Shown piece by piece: positions 37,832 through 46,143 of a DNA stretch of 64,000 nt; positions within the stretch are counted from its first letter, which is position 1, and every line of letters begins with the position of its first letter. The DNA lies in contig UCKM01000009.1 of assembly GCA_900473175.1 (NCBI GenBank), positions 1 through 64,000 on the forward strand, in the 5' to 3' direction. The DNA comes from Hyphomicrobiales bacterium. Its GTDB lineage: Bacteria > Pseudomonadota > Alphaproteobacteria > Rhizobiales > Rhizobiaceae. A program made the translations under genes and the position numbers. The notes beneath the pieces are model-generated. The model ran no database searches and was not told the DNA's origin. It was given only the letters and a program-made list of their open reading frames with translations.

Positions 37832-38248
37832 ATGACATACTGGGGCATTCTTGAAATTCTGAAAGGCATGAAGGTTGGGGACGCGAATGTCTCTTTTCGC
37901 GTCTATCCAGAAAAAATGACCTATCGCGTCTTTGGTAAGACGGGAGATGAGGCCAGAGCCTACCTTTCAAAAGTCGTCGGCAAGCATGTCCAGAATGTCA
38001 CCAGGGACATAGACAAGTTGAGTGATTATCTGAGTTCATCGAATGCGGCCTCAGAATTGTTCGACTGTATCAACGAGGCGAACCAGATTCTCGACGGCGT
38101 CGAAATAACGGCTGCGGTGTTCGATACGAGCGAACATGGTCTCGGTTACCTTCGCGTGGTCGAGGGTGAAAAGGTGCGCAATGTCATCCTTCGCGAGAAG
38201 CAGTTCGACGTTGGCGATCTGGTCACATTCGCTGAAGCCAAGTTCTGA
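37832..38248 (+). CDS. Hypothetical protein, first gene of an overlapping trio
   Basis: 138 residues starting at ATG 37832 with AGGAGAG upstream. Sequence begins MTYWGILEILKGMKVGDANV and has VGDLVTFAEAKF at its end; mixed alpha/beta, soluble. The stop TGA at 38246-38248 overlaps the ATG of the next gene (38248). Not recognised. Such overlapping small genes usually make interacting products. Confidence 0.65.
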   Translation: MTYWGILEILKGMKVGDANVSFRVYPEKMTYRVFGKTGDEARAYLSKVVGKHVQNVTRDIDKLSDYLSSSNAASELFDCINEANQILDGVEITAAVFDTSEHGLGYLRVVEGEKVRNVILREKQFDVGDLVTFAEAKF

Positions 38249-38688
38249 TGTTCACGAAAGTCTATACTCTGTCCACCGACACGTTCTTCGGTCACAAACT
38301 CCACAAGCGATTGATCAAACAAGGCCAGCGGTTCTGCGTTTACGCGCAGGACAGCAAAAGTGCCGGCGAATTCTTCGCGGCTTGTTTCGGACCTCATTAT
38401 GCGGTTGATTCACGCGATGAGCAGATGCGCGGTCACGTCGGTAATCTCTTGCTCCCGCCGCACGAATCCAATTTCAGCGGGCCCTATGATGCCTTGGAAC
38501 GCGTCAATCTTCTGAACGACCGCAAGATCAACTCGGCCGCAATTCTTTTGAATTCAGACCGAACCGTTGGCAGCGCGTTCATTTCGGTCGTCGAGAACAA
38601 AGAGAGGCGCACCATATTCCTTGACGGCCCGGAATTCTCAACCGGGGCGATCCTCAACGCTATCAATTCGATCCAGTTTAAATCATGA
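38248..38688 (+). CDS. Hypothetical protein, second gene of an overlapping trio
   Basis: 146 residues. Starts at 38248, using the last base of the first gene's stop, and its TGA overlaps the ATG of the third gene (38685). Contains FTKVYTLSTDTFFGHKLHKR, DGPEFSTGAILNAINSIQF at the C-terminus and a middle with HVGNLLLPPHESNFSGP. No motif known to me. The reading frame, start overlap and composition support a real gene. Confidence 0.6.
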   Translation: MFTKVYTLSTDTFFGHKLHKRLIKQGQRFCVYAQDSKSAGEFFAACFGPHYAVDSRDEQMRGHVGNLLLPPHESNFSGPYDALERVNLLNDRKINSAAILLNSDRTVGSAFISVVENKERRTIFLDGPEFSTGAILNAINSIQFKS

Positions 38689-38831
38689 CATATGCAATCC
38701 GTCGGAAACTGAGAAAGCAGTTCGGTGAAATCAAAGGTCAGGACGCCTATGGCGCAATCTATACGCGTTCCGACGGTTCGCAATTCTATCTCGCGTGGCG
38801 CCGGTCAAGCGGGCTCTTTCGCGATGGCTAG
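38685..38831 (+). pseudogene. Third gene of the trio, probably truncated
   Basis: Begins with an ATGA overlap and reads 48 codons (MTYAIRRKLRKQFGEIKG... FRDG) to TAG at 38829. After this stop the same frame continues coding-like (LTESAAFREKEGYVGA) to a further stop, and another frame then reads WALDFDTLTELPLSVIYQV, so the gene looks broken by a nonsense change and a frameshift near 38870. It could also be a genuine 48-residue protein. Shares the MTY start of the first gene. Confidence 0.4.
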
Positions 38832-39279
38832 CTGACGGAGTCGGCTGCTTTTCGCGAAAAAGAAGGCTATGTGGGCGCTTGACTTCGACACGCTCACCGA
38901 GCTCCCGCTGTCGGTTATCTATCAGGTGCATGGAAGCGCTCGAAAACACATCAGCAAGAATGCTGCCTTAGCAAGCCAGCACTCTCTCGCCGAAGCCCGA
39001 TACGGAAGTCGTTGATTTTGTTGCGAGCTGAACCGGCTCTGATGCACGGCAAGGCACTTCCCGTGCGCTGCGGCACAAATTCGTCACACTTGACCTGAGA
39101 GCCGCACCTCGCCGCGCTGAGCATGCATAATCACGACATAAAAACATAACGGCGTCTATCCGGGCGCCCTGATTGAATGCGGCCTCTAGTTTCGAACATC
39201 CTGAATAGTTTCGTAACCTCCCTTGGCGGGGTAACGGGGGCATCCTACGCGATAGAGGCACGATTTCAGGGGTTCCTCT
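38832..39279. other. Gap before the integrase, with a second anticodon-arm-like site
   Basis: Holds the decayed tail of the trio and, at 38963-38979, CTGCC-TTAGCAA-GCCAG followed by CACTCTCTCGCC, which resembles the hairpin and flank at 37573-37600. About 300 bp separate it from the integrase start. No other gene is recognisable. Confidence 0.4.
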
Positions 39280-40266
39280 ATGGCAACAATTCGCAAGCTT
39301 CGTGGCCGCTGGCAAGGACAGGTCAGACGCAAAGGTATGAAGCCCCGCGCCAAAAGCTTTGACAGCAAGAGCGAGGCTGAAAAGTGGGCGCGCAATCTCG
39401 AGGCGGAGCTTGATCGTTGCGGGTCGATGCCGGATGCACGCCTGGCTGAGCAGATGACCGTTCATGAACTGCTAACCCGTTACCGCCGCGAAATTACATC
39501 TGTAAAGCGCAGTGCCATAACAGAAGCAACACGAATTGGCGGCATGCTTAAACGCGAGATCTGCTACCGCACGCTCGCGATACTCAGCCCATCAGATATT
39601 GCCCTATATCGCGACGAGCGTTTGAAGGTGGTATCAGGATCCACAGTCCTAAAAGAGCTCAACATTCTTGGGCATGCGATCGACATCGCCCGCAAGGAAT
39701 GGGGTGTGCACTTGCCACAGAATCCGTGTCGCATGATCCGCCGCCCTGCGCCAGCGCGAGCGCGCGATCGTCGCCTGCAAGAAGGCGAAGAGCGGAAACT
39801 CTTGGACGCCGCAGATGCCGGTCGCAATCCCTATATGCGTTCATTGATTATCACAGCGCTCGAAACTGCGATGCGCCAGGGCGAGCTATTGTCGCTGTCG
39901 TGGAGCAGTGTCGATCTCGAGCGCCGCCTCGTGCACTTGGAGATGACCAAAAACGGTGAGAGCCGGGACGTTCCCCTATCCAAACGTGCAGTTGAAACGT
40001 TGAAGCATCTTCGCGACACGACTTCGCACGATCGCGTGTTTCCACTTTCCAAGGGCGCGGTATGCCAAGCCTGGGAGCATCTGAGAACACGCGCTGGGTC
40101 CCAAGATTTGCGCTTTCATGATCTGCGCCACGAAGCTGTGACACGTCTGCTCGAGCGCGGTTTCAACGTCATTGAGACAGCAACGATTTCCGGACACAAA
40201 GAGCTGCGTATGTTGCAACGTTACTCACATCTGCGCGCCGTCGATCTCGTCGAGCGACTGGGATGA
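39280..40266 (+). CDS. int: Tyrosine site-specific integrase
   Basis: Phage-type tyrosine recombinase of 328 residues. N-terminal part: IRKLRGRWQGQVRRKGM with an arm-binding/SAM-like region (about 1-150). Catalytic residues: R199 (ETAMRQGELL), H280 and R283 (HDLRHEAVTRL), H306 (SGHKE) and the nucleophile Y315 (LQRYSHL), all in the correct order, so the enzyme looks active. It is the natural candidate for insertion in the tRNA-Arg anticodon loop, although it sits in the middle of the island, not at its edge. The remnant at 37596 shows a second copy once existed. Confidence 0.9.
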   Translation: MATIRKLRGRWQGQVRRKGMKPRAKSFDSKSEAEKWARNLEAELDRCGSMPDARLAEQMTVHELLTRYRREITSVKRSAITEATRIGGMLKREICYRTLAILSPSDIALYRDERLKVVSGSTVLKELNILGHAIDIARKEWGVHLPQNPCRMIRRPAPARARDRRLQEGEERKLLDAADAGRNPYMRSLIITALETAMRQGELLSLSWSSVDLERRLVHLEMTKNGESRDVPLSKRAVETLKHLRDTTSHDRVFPLSKGAVCQAWEHLRTRAGSQDLRFHDLRHEAVTRLLERGFNVIETATISGHKELRMLQRYSHLRAVDLVERLG

Positions 40267-40354
40267 ACGGCCTTGGAATTTATTCCTAGCATCCTTGGCT
40301 CCGCGCCTGCCCCGTCCTATTCATCACGCATCGACCCTTACCCGGAGCCTGCGA

Positions 40355-40747
40355 ATGACCCATAAGAAATTGTCCCGCTGTCGCACGTTAGCAAGACTTA
40401 CTATTATCGCACTCGCGCTCGCCAGCCAACTCGTCCATGCAACAGCACAAACCCAAGCGTTTGATCGCGTCGACGTCGAGATGGCGGTCAATGCCAAAGC
40501 ACCCCTGACGGTGCTTGATGCTGAGAATATGCGCTTTACCGTCGAGCGCATCAACATGCCGCGCCACGAACGCCAGGTCGGCTTTGTCTGCGGTCGCATT
40601 GTCCCAATTGGTAGCCCACGCTTCGGCGACACAATGAATTCCTATCAAGCGCTGTTGTTTCTCAGAGATGGTGGGTTATCAGCCGGACCAGTCACTGCGT
40701 TCTTCAAGCCGCTTGAGGAGCTTCTGGAAGACAAGATGTGCCAATAA
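40355..40747 (+). CDS. Exported hypothetical protein
   Basis: 130 residues with a signal peptide (about 1-31, LTIIALALASQLVHATAQT) and a mature part containing FVCGRIVPIGSPRFGDTMN. The ATG at 40355 has GGAG upstream, and the longer upstream open frame is a shadow within the integrase region. Nothing recognised; likely periplasmic. Confidence 0.6.
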   Translation: MTHKKLSRCRTLARLTIIALALASQLVHATAQTQAFDRVDVEMAVNAKAPLTVLDAENMRFTVERINMPRHERQVGFVCGRIVPIGSPRFGDTMNSYQALLFLRDGGLSAGPVTAFFKPLEELLEDKMCQ

Positions 40748-40947
40748 CTGCTCGAACGCACCGTCGCGCATGCGATCTCGTCCCAATTTGACCGTTGCCG
40801 GGTGTGAGCTGTTGCTTGAATAAGTGACAGCTCACCTGGATCGTCACGTCAATATCGGATCGAAGTCCTAGAAAATATTGTCAAGTGCGATGGGGATGCC
40901 TTCTGCTGCCTGAGCACCCCGGCTCACCAGTCCACCCATACCCGATT

Positions 40948-41136
40948 TTATAGCGGGGTGCAGATCCAGATCGTCTTCGCGCTTATGGTGCCAGGAGCCC
41001 TGTTCTTTTTCTGCGTCATTAGATTATCCATTTCGGTGCCGGCCTCGATGCAATTGCCCTTCGTGCTGAATTCCTGTTTGAACATTTCAACCGGAACATC
41101 TTGGTTCAGCAGTATCAGTATGAGAACGTATGCCAT
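40948..41136 (-). CDS. Small hypothetical protein with N-terminal hydrophobic segment
   Basis: 62 residues, starting AYVLILILLNQDVPVEMF, with CIEAGTEMDNLMTQK in the middle and a final ICTPL. The pattern (short hydrophobic start, F followed by a single cysteine, C near the end) is like small exported proteins of phages and islands. Low-moderate confidence; function unknown. Confidence 0.4.
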   Translation of the reverse strand: MAYVLILILLNQDVPVEMFKQEFSTKGNCIEAGTEMDNLMTQKKNRAPGTISAKTIWICTPL

Positions 41137-41303
41137 TCACCCCTCCCCTGTCGCTCACCCTATGCGTAGCGCGAGCACGGAAAAGTTGAAACGGGGAAAT
41201 CCCAGAACCGTGCCGTTAATCCAATCCACCCATACCCGTGTTGCAAGGAGCCCGGGTTGATCTGCTATAGTGCCAAACGGGGAAATGGGGAGACGCGCCT
41301 ACC

Positions 41304-41795
41304 ATGCTTGCAGCATTCAGTGCCACAATAGGCGTTATCGCAGCGCTCTTCGTGGGATTTCTCGTCTTTCGGTTCTGGCGTGTCACCCTCGCCCTGTTGA
41401 TTCTCGCTCTAATCGGCGTCGCTGGCGTGATCGGATATATCTTCTATGAGGACGCACGCACCGCCAGGATCCTCGCCGAGCAGCGCGCCCGCAACGAGAG
41501 GATTGACCAGGCGTCTGAAAACCAAGCGTGCGGAAGCTTGCCAAACGCAAAAGAGGTGGAGCTCTGCCAGATCATCGTCACCGCGAGCGACAGACAAAAA
41601 GAAGAGAAAATCAAAGCAGAGGCAGCGTGGCGCGGGAAAGAGGCGGCAAAAGCAAAAGCGGAAAGGGAAGTAGCGGCAAGAGCAGCGGCAAAGGCAGCAT
41701 CAAATCCAAATCAGACGCGCGCCCCGTTTCTCCCTGTTCCTGGATATCAAAAGCAGTCGGTAGAGGATTGGCTGAAAACGTTGAAGCCCGATTAG
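41304..41795 (+). CDS. Membrane protein with coiled-coil tail
   Basis: 163 residues: two predicted transmembrane helices (about 4-22 and 27-49, ALLILALIGVAGVIGYIFY), then an Ala/Lys/Glu-rich stretch (about 95-135) likely to form a coiled coil, and a polar end PGYQKQSVEDWLKTL. It has the look of a small host- or phage-derived membrane protein; no named family. The gene has a weak ribosome-binding region. Confidence 0.55.
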   Translation: MLAAFSATIGVIAALFVGFLVFRFWRVTLALLILALIGVAGVIGYIFYEDARTARILAEQRARNERIDQASENQACGSLPNAKEVELCQIIVTASDRQKEEKIKAEAAWRGKEAAKAKAEREVAARAAAKAASNPNQTRAPFLPVPGYQKQSVEDWLKTLKPD

Positions 41796-42354
41796 TATCC
41801 CTTCTCGATCAATGCCACGATCGCATTTCGTTCGAAACCACGTAGATGATAAGGCCGATAAAGAACGCACCATAAGCCTGATCCCATCTGAGCCCGCCCC
41901 CGTCTGCCAAGCCGGACGGCAATCGCGAGAACGGCCATGGGGGATCAAGGCGCTGAAGAGCCGATCGAAAAGTTCGCCTATCGGAAGCGCCGACGCCAGG
42001 AGGACCGCAACGGCGGCGCCGGTTTGCTAAGCGGACATAAACGGCGTGTTGTCTCGCCGTGCTCGGATTCCGGCGTTGAGCTCCATCAGTCGGGTCTGCG
42101 TTGCGGAGCGTAATGATCGTCAATTCTCGTCAGACCACGCTTAATGTGACGATTATGCATCCGCGCTGCGAGCCGGCCGTAGAAGCCAGGCTCCGGTTCG
42201 GGTGAATGCGAGCTGTATCCCATGCCTCTAATCTCTCGACGATCGGCGGAAGCAACCTCCGCAGGTCGATCGGTGGCTGTGAGCTGCTTTATAGTCGTTC
42301 ATGCGAGCGCCCCCTAGGGCTTAAAGATACATGAGGATCGTTCGCTCGGTCCAG
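41796..42354. other. Intergenic stretch without a clear gene
   Basis: About 560 bp with many short stops. Open frames on either strand (for example 41809-42123, minus) lack credible starts or recognisable sequence. Probably decayed coding DNA. Confidence 0.4.
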
Positions 42355-42647
42355 CTACATATGGCCCTTTATCGAATTCACCTTTTCGCTATATCGCTCT
42401 AATAGATCGCTTTGACCTTCAGGATCGAGCGGTCCGTCGTCCTCGAACTCATATTCGAAGCGCATACGGTCGAAACGGTGCCTAAGCTCCTCGAGCCGGC
42501 GCCTAGTCTCGGCCTATTCGAGAATCAGCGCAATGATGCCGTCGACCTCCTCTTTGACCTTGGGATGGTGTTGGACTGGATCGAATCCAGCTTTTCCTTA
42601 ATGCGCGAATTCGCGTTTTCGAACAGGTCGTCAAAGTTCTTGGCCAT
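42355..42647 (-). pseudogene. Frameshifted gene for a charged helical protein
   Basis: On the minus strand ATG 42645-42647 begins MAKNFDDLFENANSRIKEKL and, after a frameshift near codon 27, continues HPKVKEEVDGIIALILE, an in-frame TAG, then AETRRRLEELRHRFDRMRF and a final stop at 42355-42357. Repairing one base and the stop would give a charged, coiled-coil-like protein of about 97 residues. Function unknown. Confidence 0.65.
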
Positions 42648-42744
42648 ACTGACTCAGTTCGGGAAATTACCGCCAAAGCGGGCAAACACAGAACAATATC
42701 GCGACCCATGAAGTCCGTCAGCCATGCATGGACACTTCCGTTGA

Positions 42745-42949
42745 TTTACATCCATGTTTACATCAGCCCCAAACGTGAACCAAATCCGTCCAAATCTGAT
42801 CGGGCAATAGGTTCCAGGTTTACATCGGCGGAGGTCATGTAAACCAAATCCTGTTCAGTGTCGTAGCCCGATAGACACTTTCTTAACATGAAGTTTACAT
42901 TAAGTTGGCGCAAGCAATCACATTGCGAAAACAAGACCTAATGTAAACC
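42745..42949. repeat. Cluster of TTTACAT/ATGTAAA motifs
   Basis: Six copies: TTTACAT at 42745, 42757, 42819 and 42894, ATGTAAA at 42837 and 42941. The copies at 42817-42825 and 42837-42845 form a perfect inverted repeat GGTTTACAT/ATGTAAACC. This is the kind of array bound by a replication initiator, a partition protein or a repressor. No rep gene is close, so it may be a relic plasmid origin or a regulatory array. Confidence 0.6.
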
Positions 42950-43435
42950 TGCCTCCGAGGCAAAACTGCAATCCTTAACACCGCTCTAGAAGTTCAAGGC
43001 TCGAACCGTCACTTTCTACGCTCTCACGCTGCGAAATACATGACGGAACGATTCCTGAGCGAACTTCGCAATGAACAGACCAGACAGCTACCAATACGCT
43101 AAACGCCAAGGTGAACAAGGAAGAATATATGTTTCTCGAAGCGTTCTAAGGGCAGAACGGCCGACATGGGAGTTAAAGGGTGCCACTATGGTGGGCGAAA
43201 TTGTCTATTCGAAACATAGCGTGGATTCGACCTTCTAGCTTGATCGAATGAGTTGCCTGTGAACCCCCGCGCGAAAACAGGCGTGATCCCTAAGAAGAAT
43301 ATTCAGCGCCTCGCTTCCGTTTAGTCTCGGTTCAATTCGTTCCACTCCGGCCATCCCGGGCAAACCAAAGTTCCAATTCTTGAGGCCGGAGCGGGCGTCA
43401 CGATAATGCGGGAGGATGGCGCGGCGCGATCGCCT
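42950..43435. other. Intergenic stretch, mostly empty
   Basis: One 55-codon frame at 43071 (start MNRPDSYQYAKRQGEQGR) is the only candidate and has no convincing ribosome-binding site; I do not call it a gene. Confidence 0.35.
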
Positions 43436-43645
43436 CTAAAAGAAAGGGGGATGCTTGTTCGCCCTTACACGAATAAGCGGCTTAGGAAGATTAAACCCCG
43501 GTTCAAGGTTGTTAGCGACCATACGAGCACGGCGATAGCTTGCGGCGTATTCCCGCCATGCCTCGGGCGTCCGGTATATCAAGAAATTTAACCAGCTATC
43601 CCACGCGATGAGCATCTCGCGTTCTAATAATCCCGCCTTCGACAT
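43436..43645 (-). CDS. Small hypothetical protein
   Basis: 69 residues from the ATG at 43645, one base after the stop of the upstream gene on the same strand. Contains LIAWDSWLNFLIYRTPEAWR and ARMVANNLEPGFNLP. The tight spacing supports co-translation. Nothing recognised. Confidence 0.5.
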   Translation of the reverse strand: MSKAGLLEREMLIAWDSWLNFLIYRTPEAWREYAASYRRARMVANNLEPGFNLPKPLIRVRANKHPPFF

Positions 43646-43646
43646 T

Positions 43647-44180
43647 TTATGCCGCCTCTTGCGCTTTAGCCATCTCAACAGGCCGTATTACATATGCCCT
43701 ATTCCCCTTTAGCGCTGCCACAATGAGGCCAATGCACGAATCGAAAACCTCAAGCTTTCGAAAATCCAAACTTATTGATGTCGCTTCTGGATCGCCGCAG
43801 TTAATCGTCCCGCCATATGCGGCATAGATGAGAAAGCCGGTAGTTTTGCGTCCCATCCGATGGTGAAGGAAATTTGGTTCCGGAATATTTTCTACCGGCG
43901 TTATCGCACCAGGGAACGGTTCAATTTGCGTCTCGTTCTTAAAATCAACCGACACCGGATAGAATGCATCGCAGCCGTTCATACCATGATAGGCATTCAC
44001 AATAAGACCAAGCGGTGAATTGAAATACTCAAGATCGTAGAAGTCGCCGGTGTATGCGACGCCACGTAATTCTCGGTCACCGTAGACGGACGCAAGGTAA
44101 GCTTCGAACGCGGCCCTTGTCATGGCCTCATGCATGTATGTTGCTGTCGCTACTCTCGGCGTGTTATGATATTTCGTCAT
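43647..44180 (-). CDS. Hypothetical protein, possibly phage-like
   Basis: 177 residues from ATG 44180, with AAAGGA upstream. Contains YMHEAMTRAAFEAYLASVYG, ELRGVAYTGDFYDLEYF and HGMNGCDAFYPVSVDF. The protein is soluble with aromatic-rich beta regions. I do not recognise a family. First gene of a two-gene unit with the 69-residue protein. Confidence 0.55.
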   Translation of the reverse strand: MTKYHNTPRVATATYMHEAMTRAAFEAYLASVYGDRELRGVAYTGDFYDLEYFNSPLGLIVNAYHGMNGCDAFYPVSVDFKNETQIEPFPGAITPVENIPEPNFLHHRMGRKTTGFLIYAAYGGTINCGDPEATSISLDFRKLEVFDSCIGLIVAALKGNRAYVIRPVEMAKAQEAA

Positions 44181-44282
44181 TAATTGTTCCTTTCGATGAA
44201 CCGATGACAATAGGAATCCGGTGCTGGTAACACTGGCGTTCCGTAACGACGCGACCTTGGTCGCGTCGTCGCCTTTTGGCGA

Positions 44283-44792
44283 TTACTCGCCGCTTACCTT
44301 CCATTCCGGAAGGGTATAACGGACTTGCTTATCAAGCCGATCGCGTGCCTTGGTCAGCCTCACCATATCCGCCAACGCAGTTTTCTTAGTCGCTGGATTG
44401 GACAAATCGGCGCGATCGAGTTCCTCGATGCGTGCTGAAAGCTCATCGCGTTTATATGCATTGACGTGCTCAGCAAGAGCGCGTGCTGCTTCCAGCAAGC
44501 TATTGATCATTACCTCGGCGCGACCGATCGATGCCTTTCGAACTTGATCATATGTTTCGGGGTCGATGGCGTCGGCAGCTGATGCCGGATCACGATCGTC
44601 AGAAAAGTCCGGCGGCTCAATGCCGGCAACGTCTAGTGGTATTTCGAACTCAGACCAGTTCTCATCGTTCAACGAAAGCCATTCACTAAATGGCCGGCGC
44701 AAGTCATCGCTTCCGGCATCAGTGGCAGCTTTGCGTTTCGCCTTTTGACGTTCGCGGTATGCCTTTATCCTCTCGCTATTTGACAATGCCAT
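44283..44792 (-). CDS. Hypothetical protein with basic N-terminus
   Basis: 169 residues from the ATG at 44792 with GAAGGAGAG upstream. Basic start MALSNSERIKAYRERQKAKR, then acidic middle (PPDFSDDRDPASAADA), and helical C-terminal half (AEHVNAYKRDELSARIEEL). The N-terminus resembles small DNA-associated proteins of plasmids and islands. A palindromic operator overlaps its translation start region, so it may regulate its own transcription; both points are inference. Confidence 0.55.
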   Translation of the reverse strand: MALSNSERIKAYRERQKAKRKAATDAGSDDLRRPFSEWLSLNDENWSEFEIPLDVAGIEPPDFSDDRDPASAADAIDPETYDQVRKASIGRAEVMINSLLEAARALAEHVNAYKRDELSARIEELDRADLSNPATKKTALADMVRLTKARDRLDKQVRYTLPEWKVSGE

Positions 44793-44802
44793 CGCGCTCT
44801 CC

Positions 44803-44826
44803 TTCGTTACTGTTACATGTAACGAA
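44803..44826. promoter_or_regulatory. Nested palindromic operator
   Basis: TTCGTTAC (44803-44810), TGTTACAT, GTAACGAA (44819-44826): perfect 8-bp arms. Inside is the palindrome GTTACATGTAAC (44812-44823). It lies between the two minus-strand genes, just above the ribosome-binding site of the 44792 gene. Confidence 0.6.
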
Positions 44827-44839
44827 ACGATCGAGAAAA

Positions 44840-45028
44840 TCAAGGGGTTTCTTCGGGAGGAAGCACCGAAGTATCACCGTCGCGGATGGTATCCGGCCAA
44901 ACGTCCAAGACCTCGCCCAGAATGAGGGCGATCCGGGAGCGCAAATCGAGAAAAGAGCTAGTGGAAGGCGCGGCAATAATCTGGTCGATTGCTGCGTGAT
45001 AATCGTCAACTGGTCTGTAAATAGTCAT
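44840..45028 (-). CDS. Small hypothetical protein
   Basis: 62 residues from the ATG at 45028, with GGAG upstream. Begins MTIYRPVDDYHAAIDQIIAA and ends SVLPPEETP. It precedes the 169-residue gene on the same strand, with the operator in between. No family recognised. Confidence 0.5.
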   Translation of the reverse strand: MTIYRPVDDYHAAIDQIIAAPSTSSFLDLRSRIALILGEVLDVWPDTIRDGDTSVLPPEETP

Positions 45029-45109
45029 GAAATCTCCGTGCGATTGGTGGTTGCGCACGGAATCATGAGTCAGAATTGGTGATGTTGCAACGAGAATTTG
45101 AAGTAGTAT

Positions 45110-45130
45110 GTAACAAAAACAATATGTTAC
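45110..45130. promoter_or_regulatory. Second GTAACA/TGTTAC inverted repeat
   Basis: GTAACA at 45110-45115 and TGTTAC at 45125-45130 share the half-site of the operator at 44803-44826. It lies about 80 bp upstream of the small gene starting at 45028, so one regulator could bind both. Confidence 0.5.
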
Positions 45131-45153
45131 AGTCAGCGCTGACTGACTTTTTT
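45130..45153 (+). terminator. Palindrome followed by T run
   Basis: CAGTCAGCGCTGACTG (45130-45145) is a perfect 16-bp palindrome followed by AC and six T. It has the form of an intrinsic terminator reading rightward, although no plus-strand gene ends just before it. Confidence 0.45.
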
Positions 45154-46143
45154 ACGAGAATGCTCCGGGATACCTGACGTTTGGTGAAATTCCTGAGTTG
45201 CTGCGATCTCGAAGAAGGTCAGTGGGCACTGATATTGGATGCGTAGAGAAAAACTGTGCATATTATTCACTTCGATCACGCGCGGGCGGCTTCACCCCCG
45301 CGGTCTCTCATTATGCTGAAAATATTCCTTGCGCGCTGAGATGCGCGTGTGCCAATATGGCGAGGCCGACCGAGTTTCGCTAGGCAGTGTCAAAGCGCCC
45401 CCACCTTAAAAAGCACCCAAAGCACGAAGCGTCGTCGATTCCTCCATCAGGGAATTGGCTCCCATATCTGGCCTTGAGTTTGAAGGAAGCACCGGGACGT
45501 AGACCGGCACCTGCTAGCCAGAAGCAAACAGAAGATTGATCACTGGCGAGCCGCCGAGATACTTTGATCAGTTGTCGCTGCACTGGCATCGATCAGTGAG
45601 CACCCGTTGAACGGTGTAAGGATGCCAAGAAAGACGGCGCAATGTGAAACGCTCACAAGATGAGCAACCACAACGCCGGTCATATGTCGATTGAAGGCAA
45701 GTCGCATGTGATGCGTGAACCCCGCGGGGTTCATAACCGTTTTGATCGCAAGATCAGGATTACGGAGCCGATAGCTCAGGTAAAGGGAAACCGCCTAGCT
45801 GGTCTGATAAACCAAAGCTCTTCACCAACTGTATAACGCAGAAATCCCCCCTTGGGTAAATAGCCACTGGCAGGGCGCGAGCTATGATGCCCCTGTTTCT
45901 GTGTTGTTTATTCAGGGGGGGATAAGACCCATATCCGCAGTTTGATCAGAAGAAGAGACGAAGTGACGCGCCATCAAAGATGAGCGTGAGCGCAGAGAGC
46001 GATGGAAAACGGCGATCTGACCATCGGCGCAAACACAACGGTCAAAACCATCTCGACGAGCAGCGCATAACGCCATAATGAGTCATAAGACTGCAGACAA
46101 CCCAAAGGAACGCGCCAACGACGATCCTCGAGTCAATGGCGCA
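45154..46143. other. About 1 kb without a recognisable gene
   Basis: Between the small operon and hsdR. Holds a perfect 18-bp palindrome TGAACCCCGCGGGGTTCA at 45716-45733. Open frames of 60-70 codons on both strands have no supporting signal. Could be decayed mobile DNA. Confidence 0.45.

Noticed and set aside
43071..43238. 55-codon open frame, plus strand
   Set aside because: No convincing ribosome-binding site or known sequence; left uncalled, though it could be a small gene.
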